Assembly: GCA_963698535.1 (NCBI GenBank)
Contig: CAVORD010000001.1
Coordinates: 1,364,001-1,428,000 of the forward strand
From: CAVORD01 sp963698535
GTDB taxonomy: Bacteria; Bacteroidota; Bacteroidia; Bacteroidales; VadinHA17
DNA: 64,000 nucleotides
Direction: 5' to 3'
The notes below the pieces were generated by a model. That model was not told the origin of the DNA. It worked only from the letters and a program-made list of their open reading frames with translations, and made no database searches. This document shows positions 1-10,475 of this stretch, piece by piece (positions within the stretch are counted from its first letter, which is position 1; each line of letters begins with the position of its first letter). Position numbers and translations under genes: made by a program.

Positions 1-1345
1 CACTGCCGGGAACCAAAATAGGCTGCCGGGAAGGTGATTGCGGCGCATGTACCGTACTGGAGGGCACAATAATGATGGTTCACTCCTCTACAGATCAATT
101 GTTTCCTGTCTTACTCCTTTGGGGAAAGTCCATGGAAAACATATCGTGACTGTTGAGGGTATTAATATGGATAACCTCTCACCTGTACAAAACGCAATAG
201 TTGAGGAAAATGCTACGCAGTGCGGATTTTGTACTCCCGGGTTTGTAGTGTCGCTGACAGGTTTTACAATGTCTCCGGGCAAACCCGACATGAAAAAAGC
301 TGTAGAGTCGATAAGCGGTAATATATGCCGTTGCACGGGCTACAAATCTATTGAAAGAGCAGCGGAGAAGATCACCGACCTCATAAAAGATAAAATCGTC
401 AACGACCCTGTCGGATGGCTGGTCAGGGAACATTTCCTGCCACACTATTTCCTTGGAATAAAGGAGCGGCTTGAAAAAATTACAGTACAAGATATTGATC
501 ATACTCCCGACTGTCTTATTGTTGGTGGCGGGACAGACCTGATGGTATCTGCCCCGGAAAAGGTACGAGGCGCGGATATTTCCTTCCTGCATCTCCTTAA
601 GGCTAAAAAAGGGGTTCAGATAGTTAATGATAAATGCATAGTGGGGGCTGCAACAACGATCTCTGAAGTTTCAGAATCAGAAGCAATGAATAATCTGATT
701 CCAGATTTGAAGGATATCATGAAACTTATTGCATCTGAACCCATCAGAAACATGGGAACCATTGGCGGTAATATTGTCAATGCATCGCCCATAGGAGATC
801 TGACGATCATATTTCTCGCACTGGGATCCGATCTTACTATTTCCACCGGTAAGAAAGTCAGGAATGTAGCTTTGGAAGATTTTTTCCTGGGATACAAGAG
901 CATCGATTTGAAAAAAGGAGAAATTCTTGATTCCATCACCTTCAGGGCAAATAAGAGTCCATTGCTTTTCAATTTTGAAAAGGTAAGCAAAAGAACCCAT
1001 CTCGACATTGCTTCTGTTAACAGTGCCATGTCGGCAGAGGTTGATGGTGATATAATCAGGAGTTGCATTATCTCAGCCGGAGGTGTTGGTCCGGTCCCTC
1101 TGGTTTTAAGGTCAGCCTCCGGATTATTGAAAAACAAGAGAATTGAAGTCTCCCTTCTTTCCGACTTGTTCCTTCATCTTGACAAGGATATTAGCCCTAT
1201 CTCCGACATAAGGGGAACCAAGGATTACAAATCACTCCTGCTCCGAAACCTGATCGTTTCCCACTTCATGAAGCTCTTCAGGAACCATCTTAATGACAAT
1301 GAATTAAAATCTCTGCTGACCGAAAACTTAATGACCTCCCAATAG
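1..1345 (+). CDS. Molybdenum hydroxylase [2Fe-2S] + FAD subunit (5' partial)
   Basis: This is the electron-transfer subunit of a xanthine-dehydrogenase-type molybdenum hydroxylase. The first ferredoxin motif, GCREGDCGACTVL, is read from about position 21 in one frame. After about position 68 the reading continues one frame back (one base appears to be missing). The second [2Fe-2S] motif follows (QCGFC near 220, then CRCTGY near 330). The rest is a FAD_binding_5 domain (GGGTDLMV near 526; RNMGTIGGNIVNASP near 750) and a CO-dehydrogenase flavoprotein C-terminal domain. The start lies before the window. The stop is one base before the start of the Mo subunit, so the two are probably translated together. 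Fused [2Fe-2S]-FAD subunits are a known arrangement. Which purine or N-heterocycle is oxidised cannot be read from the sequence. Confidence 0.88.
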
Positions 1346-1346
1346 A

Positions 1347-3606
1347 TTGAAAAATATCGACTCATATGGCCATGTAACAGGGAAGTCGACCTTTGTCGAC
1401 GATATACCGGTGAATGAAGGGACCCTCTATGGTTGTATCTATACATCTCCCATTGCCCATGCCAGGATAAAGTCAATGGATCTTGCCGGGGCAGAAGGAT
1501 ACGAGGGTGTTGTCGGCATCTTCACAGCTCAGGATATTCCGGGGGAGAATCAGGTAGGAGGTATAATAGCAGATGAGACCCTGCTGGCGGAAGGGTCGGT
1601 ACACTATTCTGGTCAGCCTGTTGTTCTGATAGTAGCCACATCCGTCATTGCAGGCAGAGGAGGCATTATCTAAAATAAAGGTTGAATATGAACCCTTGGA
1701 AGCAGTAACCGACCCAAGAGAGGCTGCATCAAGAGGATCATTTCTTGTCCCGCCCAGGACATTTTCGATGGGCAACACTGAGGACGCCTGGAAAGAGTGC
1801 GTATATATAGTTGAGGGGACGGCAGAATCGGGTGGCCAGGAGCACCTGTACCTTGAAACTCAGGGCGCCTACGCCATACCGATGGAGAACAGGTCGGTGA
1901 AAATATTCTCCTCTACACAGGGGCCAACTCTGGTACAGAAGCTCACTGCAAAGGTACTTGGACTTCCTATGAATAAGGTAGAGGTGGATGTTGCCCGGCT
2001 GGGAGGCGGATTTGGGGGAAAAGAGGATCAGGCCACCGCCTTTGCCGCAATGGCTGCAATGGCTGCAATGAAAACAGGAAAACCTGTTAAACTGATTCTC
2101 CCCAGGCATACCGATATCAGGACAACAGGGAAGAGACATCCCTACAGCAGTGATTACAGGCTGGGACTAAATAAAGAACTTAAGATAATAGCCTGGGAAG
2201 CAACACTCTATCAGAACGGAGGTGCTGCAGCCGACCTCTCTCCTGCAATACAGGAAAGGACACTTTTTCACTCCACAGGGAGCTACTTTATTCCCAACAC
2301 CTCTGTCACAGTTTTTAGCTGTCGCACCAACCTGCCTCCCAACACAGCCTTCAGAGGGTTTGGAGCACCACAGGGGATGTTCCTTATTGAATCAGCTATT
2401 GACAAGGCTGCACGTAAAATTAAGGTGCCGGCCTCCATCATACAGGAGAAAAACCTGCTCAGGGAGAACGATATTTTCCAATACGGACAGGTTGCGAAAA
2501 ATGTTAATATCGGCAAATGTCTTTCGCTGGCTAAGGAAAAGTTCAACGTCGACAATCTTAAAAAGGAGATCCTTCTTTTTAACGAGAAAAACATATTTAA
2601 GAAAAAGGGGATGGCAATGATGCCCATATGTTTCGGCATCTCTTTTACGAAAACGCCAATGAACCAGGCCAGGGCCCTGGTTCATATCTATCAGGATGGA
2701 AGCATAGGCATCAGTACCGGAGCCATCGAGATGGGACAGGGCGTTAATACCAAGCTTGTACAGGTTGCCTCAAAAATATTTAGCGTCAACCCATCCAGGA
2801 TAAGGATCGAAACAACGAATACTACGCGTGTTGCCAACACCTCCCCCACAGCTGCCAGCTCAGGTGCCGATCTTAATGGTAACGCATTAAGGATAGCCTG
2901 TGACAGGTTACTAACCCGTCTGTCGGAGTGTGCAGGGAGGGTACATGACTGCTCTCCTTCCGAAATCTCCATAAAGGATGAATCTGTACTTATAGCTGGT
3001 AAAAATTCAGGCATGGGTTGGGAGAAGCTTGTTGAGACAGCATTCCTCGAAAGAGTGTGCCTGACAGAAAATGGTCACTACGCAACACCTTTTATCCACT
3101 TCGACAAGTCAGTGGAAAAGGGACACCCATTTGCCTACCACGTGTACGGGGTAGCTATTATCACGGCAACTGTAGACTGTATAAGGGGAACATATACTAT
3201 TGACAGTGCTGGTATTGTCCATGATTTCGGAACATCACTCAACAGCAATATCGACATCGGACAGGTAGAGGGAGGCTTTATGCAGGGCATTGGCTGGATG
3301 ACGATGGAGGAGGTTGCTTACAACCATAGCGGTCTGCTCCTCTCCGACAGCCTTTCAAAATACAAGGTACCCGATATCTATTCCGCACCGGCATCGGTTA
3401 AAGTCATTCCGCTTGGAGCAGAAGGTCCTGAGCTGGCTATTTTAAGATCAAAAGCCGTGGGTGAACCGCCGCTTATGTATGGCATTGCGGCATATTTTGC
3501 TGTCAATGACGCCGTTTCAGCCTTCAACCCCTCTTTCGTCCCTGACTACAACGCCCCCTTCACTCCCGAAAAAGTGCTTATGTCTTTGTATGGCAAAAAG
3601 CTATAA
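1347..3606 (+). CDS. Molybdenum hydroxylase molybdopterin-binding subunit (xanthine dehydrogenase family), frameshifted
   Basis: This is the catalytic subunit that binds molybdopterin and hydroxylates a purine-like substrate, passing electrons to the preceding subunit. About 750 residues are recovered when two readings are joined. The first (1347 to about 1650) holds the N-terminal a/b hammerhead (GHVTGKSTFVDD). The second runs to 3606 and starts with AEEALSKIKVEYEPL. Motifs seen are GGGFGGKE (2002-2025), FRGFGAPQG (near 2355), the cofactor loop GAIEMGQGVNTK (near 2720) and AVGEPP (near 3465), whose Glu is the catalytic base in this family. The likely start is a TTG one base after the previous stop; no ATG fits. 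Association with mocA, ygfK, ssnA and xdhC suggests the selenium-dependent subgroup, but that is inferred from context only. Confidence 0.88.
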
Positions 3607-3652
3607 CCGGATGCTTTTATAAACATATTGATGATTGCGGACTGACATTTTT

Positions 3653-3693
3653 TCCCTTTGCGTCCTTTGCGACAATCTTTGCGCCCTTTGGGG
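3653..3693. repeat. CTTTGCG short repeats in convergent spacer
   Basis: The 103-bp spacer between two convergent stops (3606 and 3710) carries three copies of CTTTGCG, at 3656-3662, 3665-3671 and 3677-3683, followed by a CCCTTTGGGG palindrome. Similar CTTTGCG-type runs are familiar in intergenic DNA of many bacteria. No gene is seen in the spacer. Confidence 0.6.
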
Positions 3694-3709
3694 TTACCTT
3701 TATTTTTTC

Positions 3710-4296
3710 GAATAGAGTTCCGGTAATCCTCCTTACTGTTTATATTGGCGAGGATATTTTTATCAGTAACCTCTACACCAATACTGGAGAAATTATTCAG
3801 AAAATCCTTCAGATGCACTATCTGGTTGACTTCTTTCAAGAATAGATCCAACCACGTTGGAAGAGATAAGAAATGGATGTCCACCCAACCCGTTAAACAT
3901 TGGTTTAATATAATCGTACTCTCCTAACATTTGCGTCAGTCGCAAAAGTGTCTCCCTCTTTACAAATGGATTATCAACATTATGAACAAAGACAGGTCCG
4001 TGATTACTCAGGCTTCTCAATCCCACCTGAAGTGATGAAAACCGACCATTGACCGGTTCACTGTTCAGCACACAAACAACCCCATCCCTCATCTCTCTTT
4101 TTTTCATATCGTTATAGTTATCCTCATTTAGTACCACGATAACTTCCGCCGATCCAAAATCGAGGAAAGAGGAGGCAATGATCTCTAAAAAATTGTGACT
4201 CTCATCAAATTTAAGAAGGTGTTTAGGCCTCTCCATCCGGGAGGAGTTTCCTGCTGCAAGGATAACTGCTGAAAATGTTGCTTTTACTGATAACAT
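3710..4296 (-). CDS. mocA: MocA-like molybdenum cofactor nucleotidyltransferase, frameshifted
   Basis: This is a MobA-like NTP transferase. MocA enzymes join CMP to molybdopterin to make the MCD cofactor of xanthine-dehydrogenase-type hydroxylases; relatives occur beside selenium-dependent hydroxylases. The N-terminus carries the nucleotide-binding signature LAAGNSSRMERPKHLL, then VFVHNVDNPFV (metal/nucleotide site) and GLGGHPFLIS. One frameshift near 3845 separates the N-terminal 150 residues from the C-terminal part (VNQIVHLKDFL, NILANINSKE). A second small shift near 3735 restores a natural end, PELYSKK, with stop at 3710, which gives a family-typical length of about 195 residues. The gene runs opposite to its neighbours and is divergent from ygfK. 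The exact nucleotide used, CTP or GTP, is not provable here. Confidence 0.8.
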
Positions 4297-4355
4297 TTCT
4301 GATAAGTCAACGTTTTTAAATGTAGCTCAATTATAGGAAAATCTTCACTTTTCGT

Positions 4356-4363
4356 TAGATTTG
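4356..4363 (+). promoter_or_regulatory. Candidate -7 box upstream of ygfK
   Basis: TAGATTTG matches the Bacteroidota primary-sigma -7 consensus TAnnTTTG exactly and lies 22 bases before the ygfK ATG at 4386, in the 89-bp divergent spacer with mocA. No clear TTTG -33 element stands 19-21 bp upstream, so the call is tentative. Confidence 0.4.
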
Positions 4364-4385
4364 TCTTAACCAACCATGGTGCCCG

Positions 4386-7300
4386 ATGAGCGACAGATTT
4401 GAACCGATACCGATTGATCAACTACTAAGGATAATTCTCAATGAATACGGCCGGTCGGGATCCATTTTGGGGATATCGGATGATCTCTTTTTCAATCCCT
4501 TATCCCATGAACATCTGAAGAGAGAACAGTTTGGCAAAACACTTTATAATCCGGTAGGTGTTGCTGCCGGTCCACACACCCAGATGGCACAGAACATAGT
4601 GGTGGCATGGCTAATGGGCGCCCGCTTCATCGAACTGAAAACAGTGCAGACCCTTGATGAACTGGAGGTCCCAAAACCGTGTATCGACATGCAGGATGAG
4701 GGCTATAACTGTGAATGGTCGCAGGAGCTAAAGATAAACGAGAGCTACGATGAATACCTGAAGGCATGGATAATAATACACCTGCTGAATCATAAACTAT
4801 TCGGTAAAATACCGACTGGTACTATATTCAACATGAGTGCCGGTTACGATCTTAAGGGTATCATGAATGACAATATGCAATGGTTCTTCACTAAAATGAA
4901 TGATTGCAGTGTAAAGCTCAAAGAATACAGATCGATAGTTAAAGAGATATACCCCGATATAGAATCCATAGAGATACCCACATGCATCTCCGATAATATT
5001 ACGTTGTCAACAATGCACGGGTGTCCGCCGGATGAGATTGAGTCAATAGCCTCCTACCTGATAACTGAGAAGAGGCTTCACACATACGTAAAACTAAATC
5101 CCACCCTCCTTGGTTCTGAACAACTGCGGGAGATACTTAATCAGAAATCGGGATTTAATACCATCGTGCCCGACATTGCATTCGAACACGATCTTAAGTA
5201 TCCCGATGCCGTGAAGCTCATCAGTTCCCTTACAGCCAAAGCAAAAGCCGGGGGTGTTGAGTTTGGTCTTAAACTGACCAACACACTTGAGTCGGTAAAT
5301 AACAAAGAGGTTTTCGGCAGCGATATCGAGATGATGTATATGAGCGGAAGGGCTCTTCATCCAGTTTCAGTAAACCTGGCTGCAAGATTACAGAATGAAT
5401 TTAAGGGTGAGCTTGACATATCGTTCTCAGCAGGGGCAGATGCATTCAACCTGCATAAACTCCTCTCCTGTGGTTTCAGGACGATTACTGTTTGCAGTGA
5501 TCTTCTTAAACCGGGGGGGTATACCAGACTTAAGCAATATTTCGATGAAACCACTGCAAAGTTCAGAAAGAGAAGAAGCCAATTCAATAGAAGACTTACA
5601 TACAGGCTATTGGTAAACAATCAAATATTGCTGAGTCATCCCTTTCTAACCTTAACGCTTATGCCGGGGAGACGCTGGAGAGTAAGATATATCAGAAAGA
5701 TCCTTTAGACAAGAGAACCATAAAGGGCAAACGCCCTCTTGGGCATTTTCGACTGCATATCAGCACCATGTGTTGAAAACTGTGCTACCGGACAGGAAAT
5801 TCCTGAGTATCTGTATTTTGCGGCGAAGGGATCTTTCCATAAGGCCTTTGAAACGGTCCTTCGCACCAATCCCTTCCCCTCTGTTACAGGAATGGTTTGT
5901 GATCATCTCTGCCAGACAAGATGTACACGAATAAACTACGACTCCCCTGTTCTGATAAGGGAGGTAAAGAGGTTTGTTGCAGACCAGGAGGAGAGGAGTC
6001 CCCGCTTTTACAAGAAGATCGGTGTAAGAGTTGCCATAATAGGTGCCGGGCCCTCAGGACTATCATGCGCCTACTATCTTGGATTACAGCATTTTAAAGT
6101 TGATATCTTTGAAGAGAAAGATAAAGCCGGGGGGATGACACGATTTGCAATCCCGGGCTTCAGATTAACTGAAGAGGCAATTAATAAGGATATTGACAGG
6201 ATAGAATCCACCGGTGTTAGAATTCACTATGGAGTAAGGGTTGATTCGGAACTTTTCGCAGAGCTTAAATCTGAGTATGATTATGTTTATGTTGCTGTGG
6301 GAGCTCAACTTTCAGCCGAACTGAAATTAGAGGGCAGCAATGGCACAGGTGTTCTCGACCCCCTCAAATTCCTGTTCAATGCCCGACTCGGCAAGGAGAG
6401 CGGCCTGGGAAAAAATGTGATAATCATTGGCGGGGGCAACAGTGCCATGGATGCAGCCAGAACCGCATTCAGGCTTGTTCCGCATGATGGCAAGGTAACG
6501 CTGGTATACCGGCGGACAATCAATGAGATGCCTGCCGACAGAGGTGAGATAAGGGCCGTGATCGATGAAGGCATTGAGATAGTTGAACTGGCTTCGCCTG
6601 TAAGGGTTAACATGAAAGATGGCAGGTTATCATCTCTGGTCTGCAGGAGAATGAAAATTGAGGGCAGCGACAGCTCAGGCAGGCCCAGGCCAATACCTGT
6701 AGAAGGATCCGATTTCGAAATAGCATGCGACACTGTTATCCCTGCTATTGGTCAGGCTACCGATCTTGATTTTCTTAATGGAGGGGCGAAAAAAGATATA
6801 ACCGGTGATTATACTACATCTTATGACAATGTCTTCATAGGCGGCGACGCTATGAGAGGAGCTGCTACAGCCATTAAAGCAATCGGCGACGGAAGGCGGG
6901 TAGCCGGACTTATTGTCTCAGGATCAGAGACCCCTGATTCTCCTTCGGTCCATAAGAATTATCCCTCTGTAAGCAAAAAAGAGTTAATGAGACGCAGAGC
7001 CCTAAGAGTGGCTGCGGCTACTCCCTGGGAGCCTGATCTGGATGACCGGAAAAATTTCAGCCTCATAAGCAGAACACTCGACTCCGACGATGTAATAAAG
7101 GAAGCCAGCCGGTGTCTGCAATGCGACCAGATATGCAACATCTGTACAACAGTATGTCCCAACATGGCTAACTATGCCTATAGTGTAAAACCTGCAATAT
7201 ATGAGATCCACAGCATAAAGGGCACGAAAGATGGTAAAGTGGAGATAACAGCAGATGGAAATTATAAGGTTAGTCAGGAAACTCAAATACTCAATATTGC

Positions 7301-7668
7301 TAACTTCTGCAATGAATGTGGCAACTGCACAACTTTTTGTCCTACAGCCGGATCTCCCTATCTGGAGAAACCACATATCTACCTTACCAGTGAATCGTAT
7401 CGAGAAGGCATCGGAAGGCTTTTTCGCTGCATCGACAAAGAATGGTCCGGCTCTTTACCACAAGCAGAATGGTACCAGCTCTGTACTCACAAGTATATCA
7501 AGTGGTTATCTGTTCGAAACGGCTGACTTACTTGTTTCGCTGAACCCGCAGTGCATCCCTCTTGATATCAACAGAGTTAATAATTCAGAATTTGAGATTT
7601 CAACGAAGGAAATTGTTGAAATGACCATCATACTGGAAGGGGCGGCAACACTGTTACCCCTTAATTAA
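4386..7668 (+). CDS. ygfK: YgfK, putative selenate reductase / selenium-associated oxidoreductase, frameshifted
   Basis: YgfK is a large iron-sulfur flavoprotein found with selenium-dependent molybdenum hydroxylases and implicated in reductive steps of anaerobic purine breakdown. About 1,090 residues are recovered. The N-terminus is a dihydroorotate-dehydrogenase-like TIM barrel (NMSAGYDLKGI near 4835). A GltD-like region follows, with cysteine motifs CVENCATGQ and CDHLCQTRC, FAD motif GAGPSGLSCAYYLG (near 6046), NAD(P)H motif GGGNSAMDAARTA (near 6430) and GGDAMRGAATAI. The C-terminus has ferredoxin-type clusters CLQCDQICNICTTVCP and CNECGNCTTFCP. Three shifts lie between about 5565 and 5740 (IQAIGKQSNIAESSLSN is in the bridging frame) and one lies near 7420. 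Coding sense persists through every shift, so the breaks look like sequence errors. It is the first gene of a plus-strand run ending at hyuA. Confidence 0.9.
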
Positions 7669-7712
7669 GATATCTAATATTATTACCTTGCATATTACCA
7701 TAAACCAGGAAA

Positions 7713-9198
7713 ATGATTAAATCTATATCGGAAGTATCCAACAGTAAAGCATTGGACAATGCGGTGAAAATATTCCGGGAAAGAGGAATTATACTGCCCA
7801 CATTCAGGCAACAGAGTGACCCGTCACTAATTCCTGATACAATAAAAAAGAGGCTAACCAGAAAAGGTTTATGGGATATGGACCCGTTAAACCTGTTCAG
7901 GATAACATGGAAGAACGAACCTGTTGCTCAGGGCGGACTGTTTGGCAAGGTCAACTATATTGAGCTGCCGGAGTCGATCACAGGCGTTAAAGCCAGAATT
8001 GTCATTCTTGTAGGTAAATGGTTTCCCACTGGTGCCCATAAGGTAGGGGCGGCGTATGGTTGCCTGGCACCAAGCATAGTAACAGGTGGTTTTGATCCCA
8101 CATTTCATAAAGCTGTATGGCCTTCAACTGGTAACTATTGCCGGGGTGGTGCATTCGATTCGAAAATTATGGGGACTGAGTCGGTTGCCATACTTCCCGA
8201 AGGGATGAGCAAAGAGCGGTTTACATGGCTGCGCGACGAAATTGGCTCCGAGGTAATTGCCACCCATGGCAGTGAATCAAATGTAAAAGAGATTTACGAT
8301 AAGTGCTGGGAGATAAGGCAGACACGACCCGATTGTATCATCTTCAATCAGTTTGATGAATTTGGAAATGCTGCATGGCACTATAACACCACAGGCAAGG
8401 CCATCGAAGAGGTTTATGGGTATCTTAAAACCCCCTCCTCACGGTTCGCTGCATATATTTCTGCAACCGGATCGGCAGGAACAATTGCTGCCGGTGATTA
8501 TCTGCGGACTCTTTTCCCTCAGATAAAAGTTGTTGCCAGTGAAGCTCTTCAGTGCCCGACACTCCTCAATAATGGATTTGGGAGCCACAGGATTGAAGGA
8601 ATAGGCGACAAACATGTTCCATGGATACATAATGTGAAGAATACAGATGTGGTGACTGCCATAGACGATGAGGATACAATCAGACTCTTCAGGTTATTCA
8701 ACGAAGAGGCCGGATGGAAATATCTCCGGGAAGCCGGTGTTGAAAAGGAGGTTATTGATCTTCTCCCTTTATTGGGTATTTCAGGTATTGGCAATCTGTT
8801 ATCAGCAATAAAGACAGCCAGATATTTTGAACTGAAAGGAGATGATATCCTGGTAACCATCGCTACCGACTCAGCTGCTATGTATAAATCGAGGATAGCA
8901 GAACTGAAAGAGGAGCGTGGTATATATTCAAGGGAGCAGGCGATAAAGGATTTTGAACGATGCCTCCTTGGTACTCATACCGATAATATGAAAGAGCTCA
9001 CCTATCCTGACAGGAAGGCTATCCATAATTTAAAATACTTCACCTGGGTGGAGCAGCAGGGAAAAGAGGTTGAGGACCTGAACCAGCTGTGGAACGATAC
9101 CGAATATATGGAATACCATGTTCCATCAGGTTGATAGATGGGATGAACTTATCAATGATTTCAACGAGAGGACAGGTCTTCTTAAGGGCCTCAGCTAA
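7713..9198 (+). CDS. Fold-type II PLP-dependent enzyme, cysteine synthase/TrpB-like, in the purine island
   Basis: This is an about 495-residue PLP enzyme of the tryptophan-synthase-beta/cysteine-synthase superfamily. The likely cofactor lysine is in TGAHKVGAAYG (near 8029). STGNYCRGGAFDSK follows as the substrate/phosphate region, and SATGSAGTIAAGDYL (near 8460) as the glycine-rich phosphate loop. It is longer than cysteine synthases (about 310 residues), with an extended C-terminal half. The first reading stops at 9134, but the next frame continues at about 9103 with WNTMFHQVDRWDELIN and stops at 9198, so a one-base shift near 9105 hides the true end. It lies between ygfK and a threonine-synthase-like gene. 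Its substrate is unknown; a role in beta-elimination of an amino acid released from the purine ring is an inference from position. Confidence 0.75.
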
Positions 9199-9238
9199 TA
9201 TAAGGAGGGCCGGGAGGAAAATATTTTAGAGCTACCCT

Positions 9239-10457
9239 ATGAATGAAAAATTCCATTATGAATGTAATGACTGCGGTAAAAGTTACCCTGCCACAGGAGT
9301 AATGTATCTCTGCCCCTCCTGCAACGAGAAAAACAATCCCCTCTCCCCTCAAAAAGGTGTCCTCAGAGTATTGTACAACTACGATAAACTGAAGAAGGAA
9401 ATATGTAGATTTTGCCAGACTGGAAAAAGATAATTTTATCGACCTCTCCCCTCTTGGAGACAATAGTTCACTTCCACCCCTCCGTACCGGGAATAGTCCA
9501 CTCTCACTATTCAGGTCTGTCGGAAAGGAGAGCTCTTCCTTTCAATCTCCATTTAAAGGATGATTCGTCTAACCCCACCTTCTCTTTTAAAGACAGGGCT
9601 TCAGCGCTGGTATCTGCTTATGCAAAAGAACATGGAATCAGAACCATCGTGGCAGCCTCTACCGGTAATGCAGGATCATCACTTGCCGGGATATGTGCAT
9701 CGCAGGGCCAGGATGCCGTTATCATTGTACCAGAAAAGGCTCCCATGGCCAAGCTTGATGCAGATAATAATGTACGGGGCAAAGCTCGTTCCTGTTAAAG
9801 CCACCTACGATGAATGTTTCGACCTGAGCATCCAGGCAACGAAGGAATTCGGATGGTATAACCGAAATACTGCCTATAACCCCCTTACTATTGAAGGTAA
9901 GAAAAGTGTCTCCTTTGAACTTTTCAGTCAGCTGGGGCAGAGAGTACCCGATATTATTTTCGTACCCTGCAGGGGATGGTGTTATTCTTTCAGGCCTCTA
10001 CAAAGGATTTGAGGATCTTTTGAAACTTGGAATTGCTGAACGAATGCCAATTATTATTGCAGTGCAGGCTGAAGGGAGTGATAATCTTGTCCGGAACATG
10101 TCGGCAAAGGAGTTTGAATTGAAACCATCAGCAACCATTGCAGATTCCATATCTGTCGACATTCCCCGTAATTTCTATATGGCCTCGGATTTTCTGAGGA
10201 AGTATCAAGGCAAAGGGATCACTGTGAGTGATGATGAAATAATTAAGGCATCTTCAACACTGGCTTCTTCAACCGGCATCTTCACCGAGCCGGCTGGTGC
10301 AGCAGCCTTTGCAGGATTTCTTAAGTACCTCGATTCCGGTATAAGCAATGAGATAAAAGATGTTGTGGTACTGCTTACAGGTAGTGGATTAAAGGATACC
10401 GGGGCGTTAAAAGATATCTCTCTCAATGCCTCCCTCGATAAACAACAGCCTCGATGA
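9239..10457 (+). CDS. Threonine synthase-like PLP enzyme, multiply frameshifted
   Basis: This is a fold-type II PLP lyase with a short N-terminal zinc ribbon (CNDCGKSY ... YLCPSC, 9260-9325), as in many threonine synthases. The PLP lysine is in PTFSFKDRASA (near 9580). STGNAGSSLAGICASQGQ follows, and the late motif TGIFTEPAGAAAFAG is near 10270. Four shifts are needed (about 9400, 9530, 9775 and 9970) to recover one continuous protein of about 405 residues. The bridging frames keep family sequence, for example DFARLEKDNFIDLSPLG and MYGAKLVPVKATYDECFD. Threonine synthase normally serves threonine biosynthesis, yet no hom or thrB gene is near. In this operon it may instead act on a purine-derived amino acid. 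The family assignment is firm; the substrate is not. Confidence 0.78.
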
Positions 10458-10475
10458 ACTAAAATCAGCAATGAG

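Noticed and set aside
3546..3709. Extended C-terminus of MocA to 3546
   Set aside because: The extra residues translate the CTTTGCG repeat and overlap the hydroxylase gene; a one-base shift gives a natural end at 3710.
4296..4386. Possible Mo-cofactor or selenium riboswitch between mocA and ygfK
   Set aside because: The spacer is only 89 bp, A/T-rich and shows no conserved stem pattern; a simple promoter box is the better reading.
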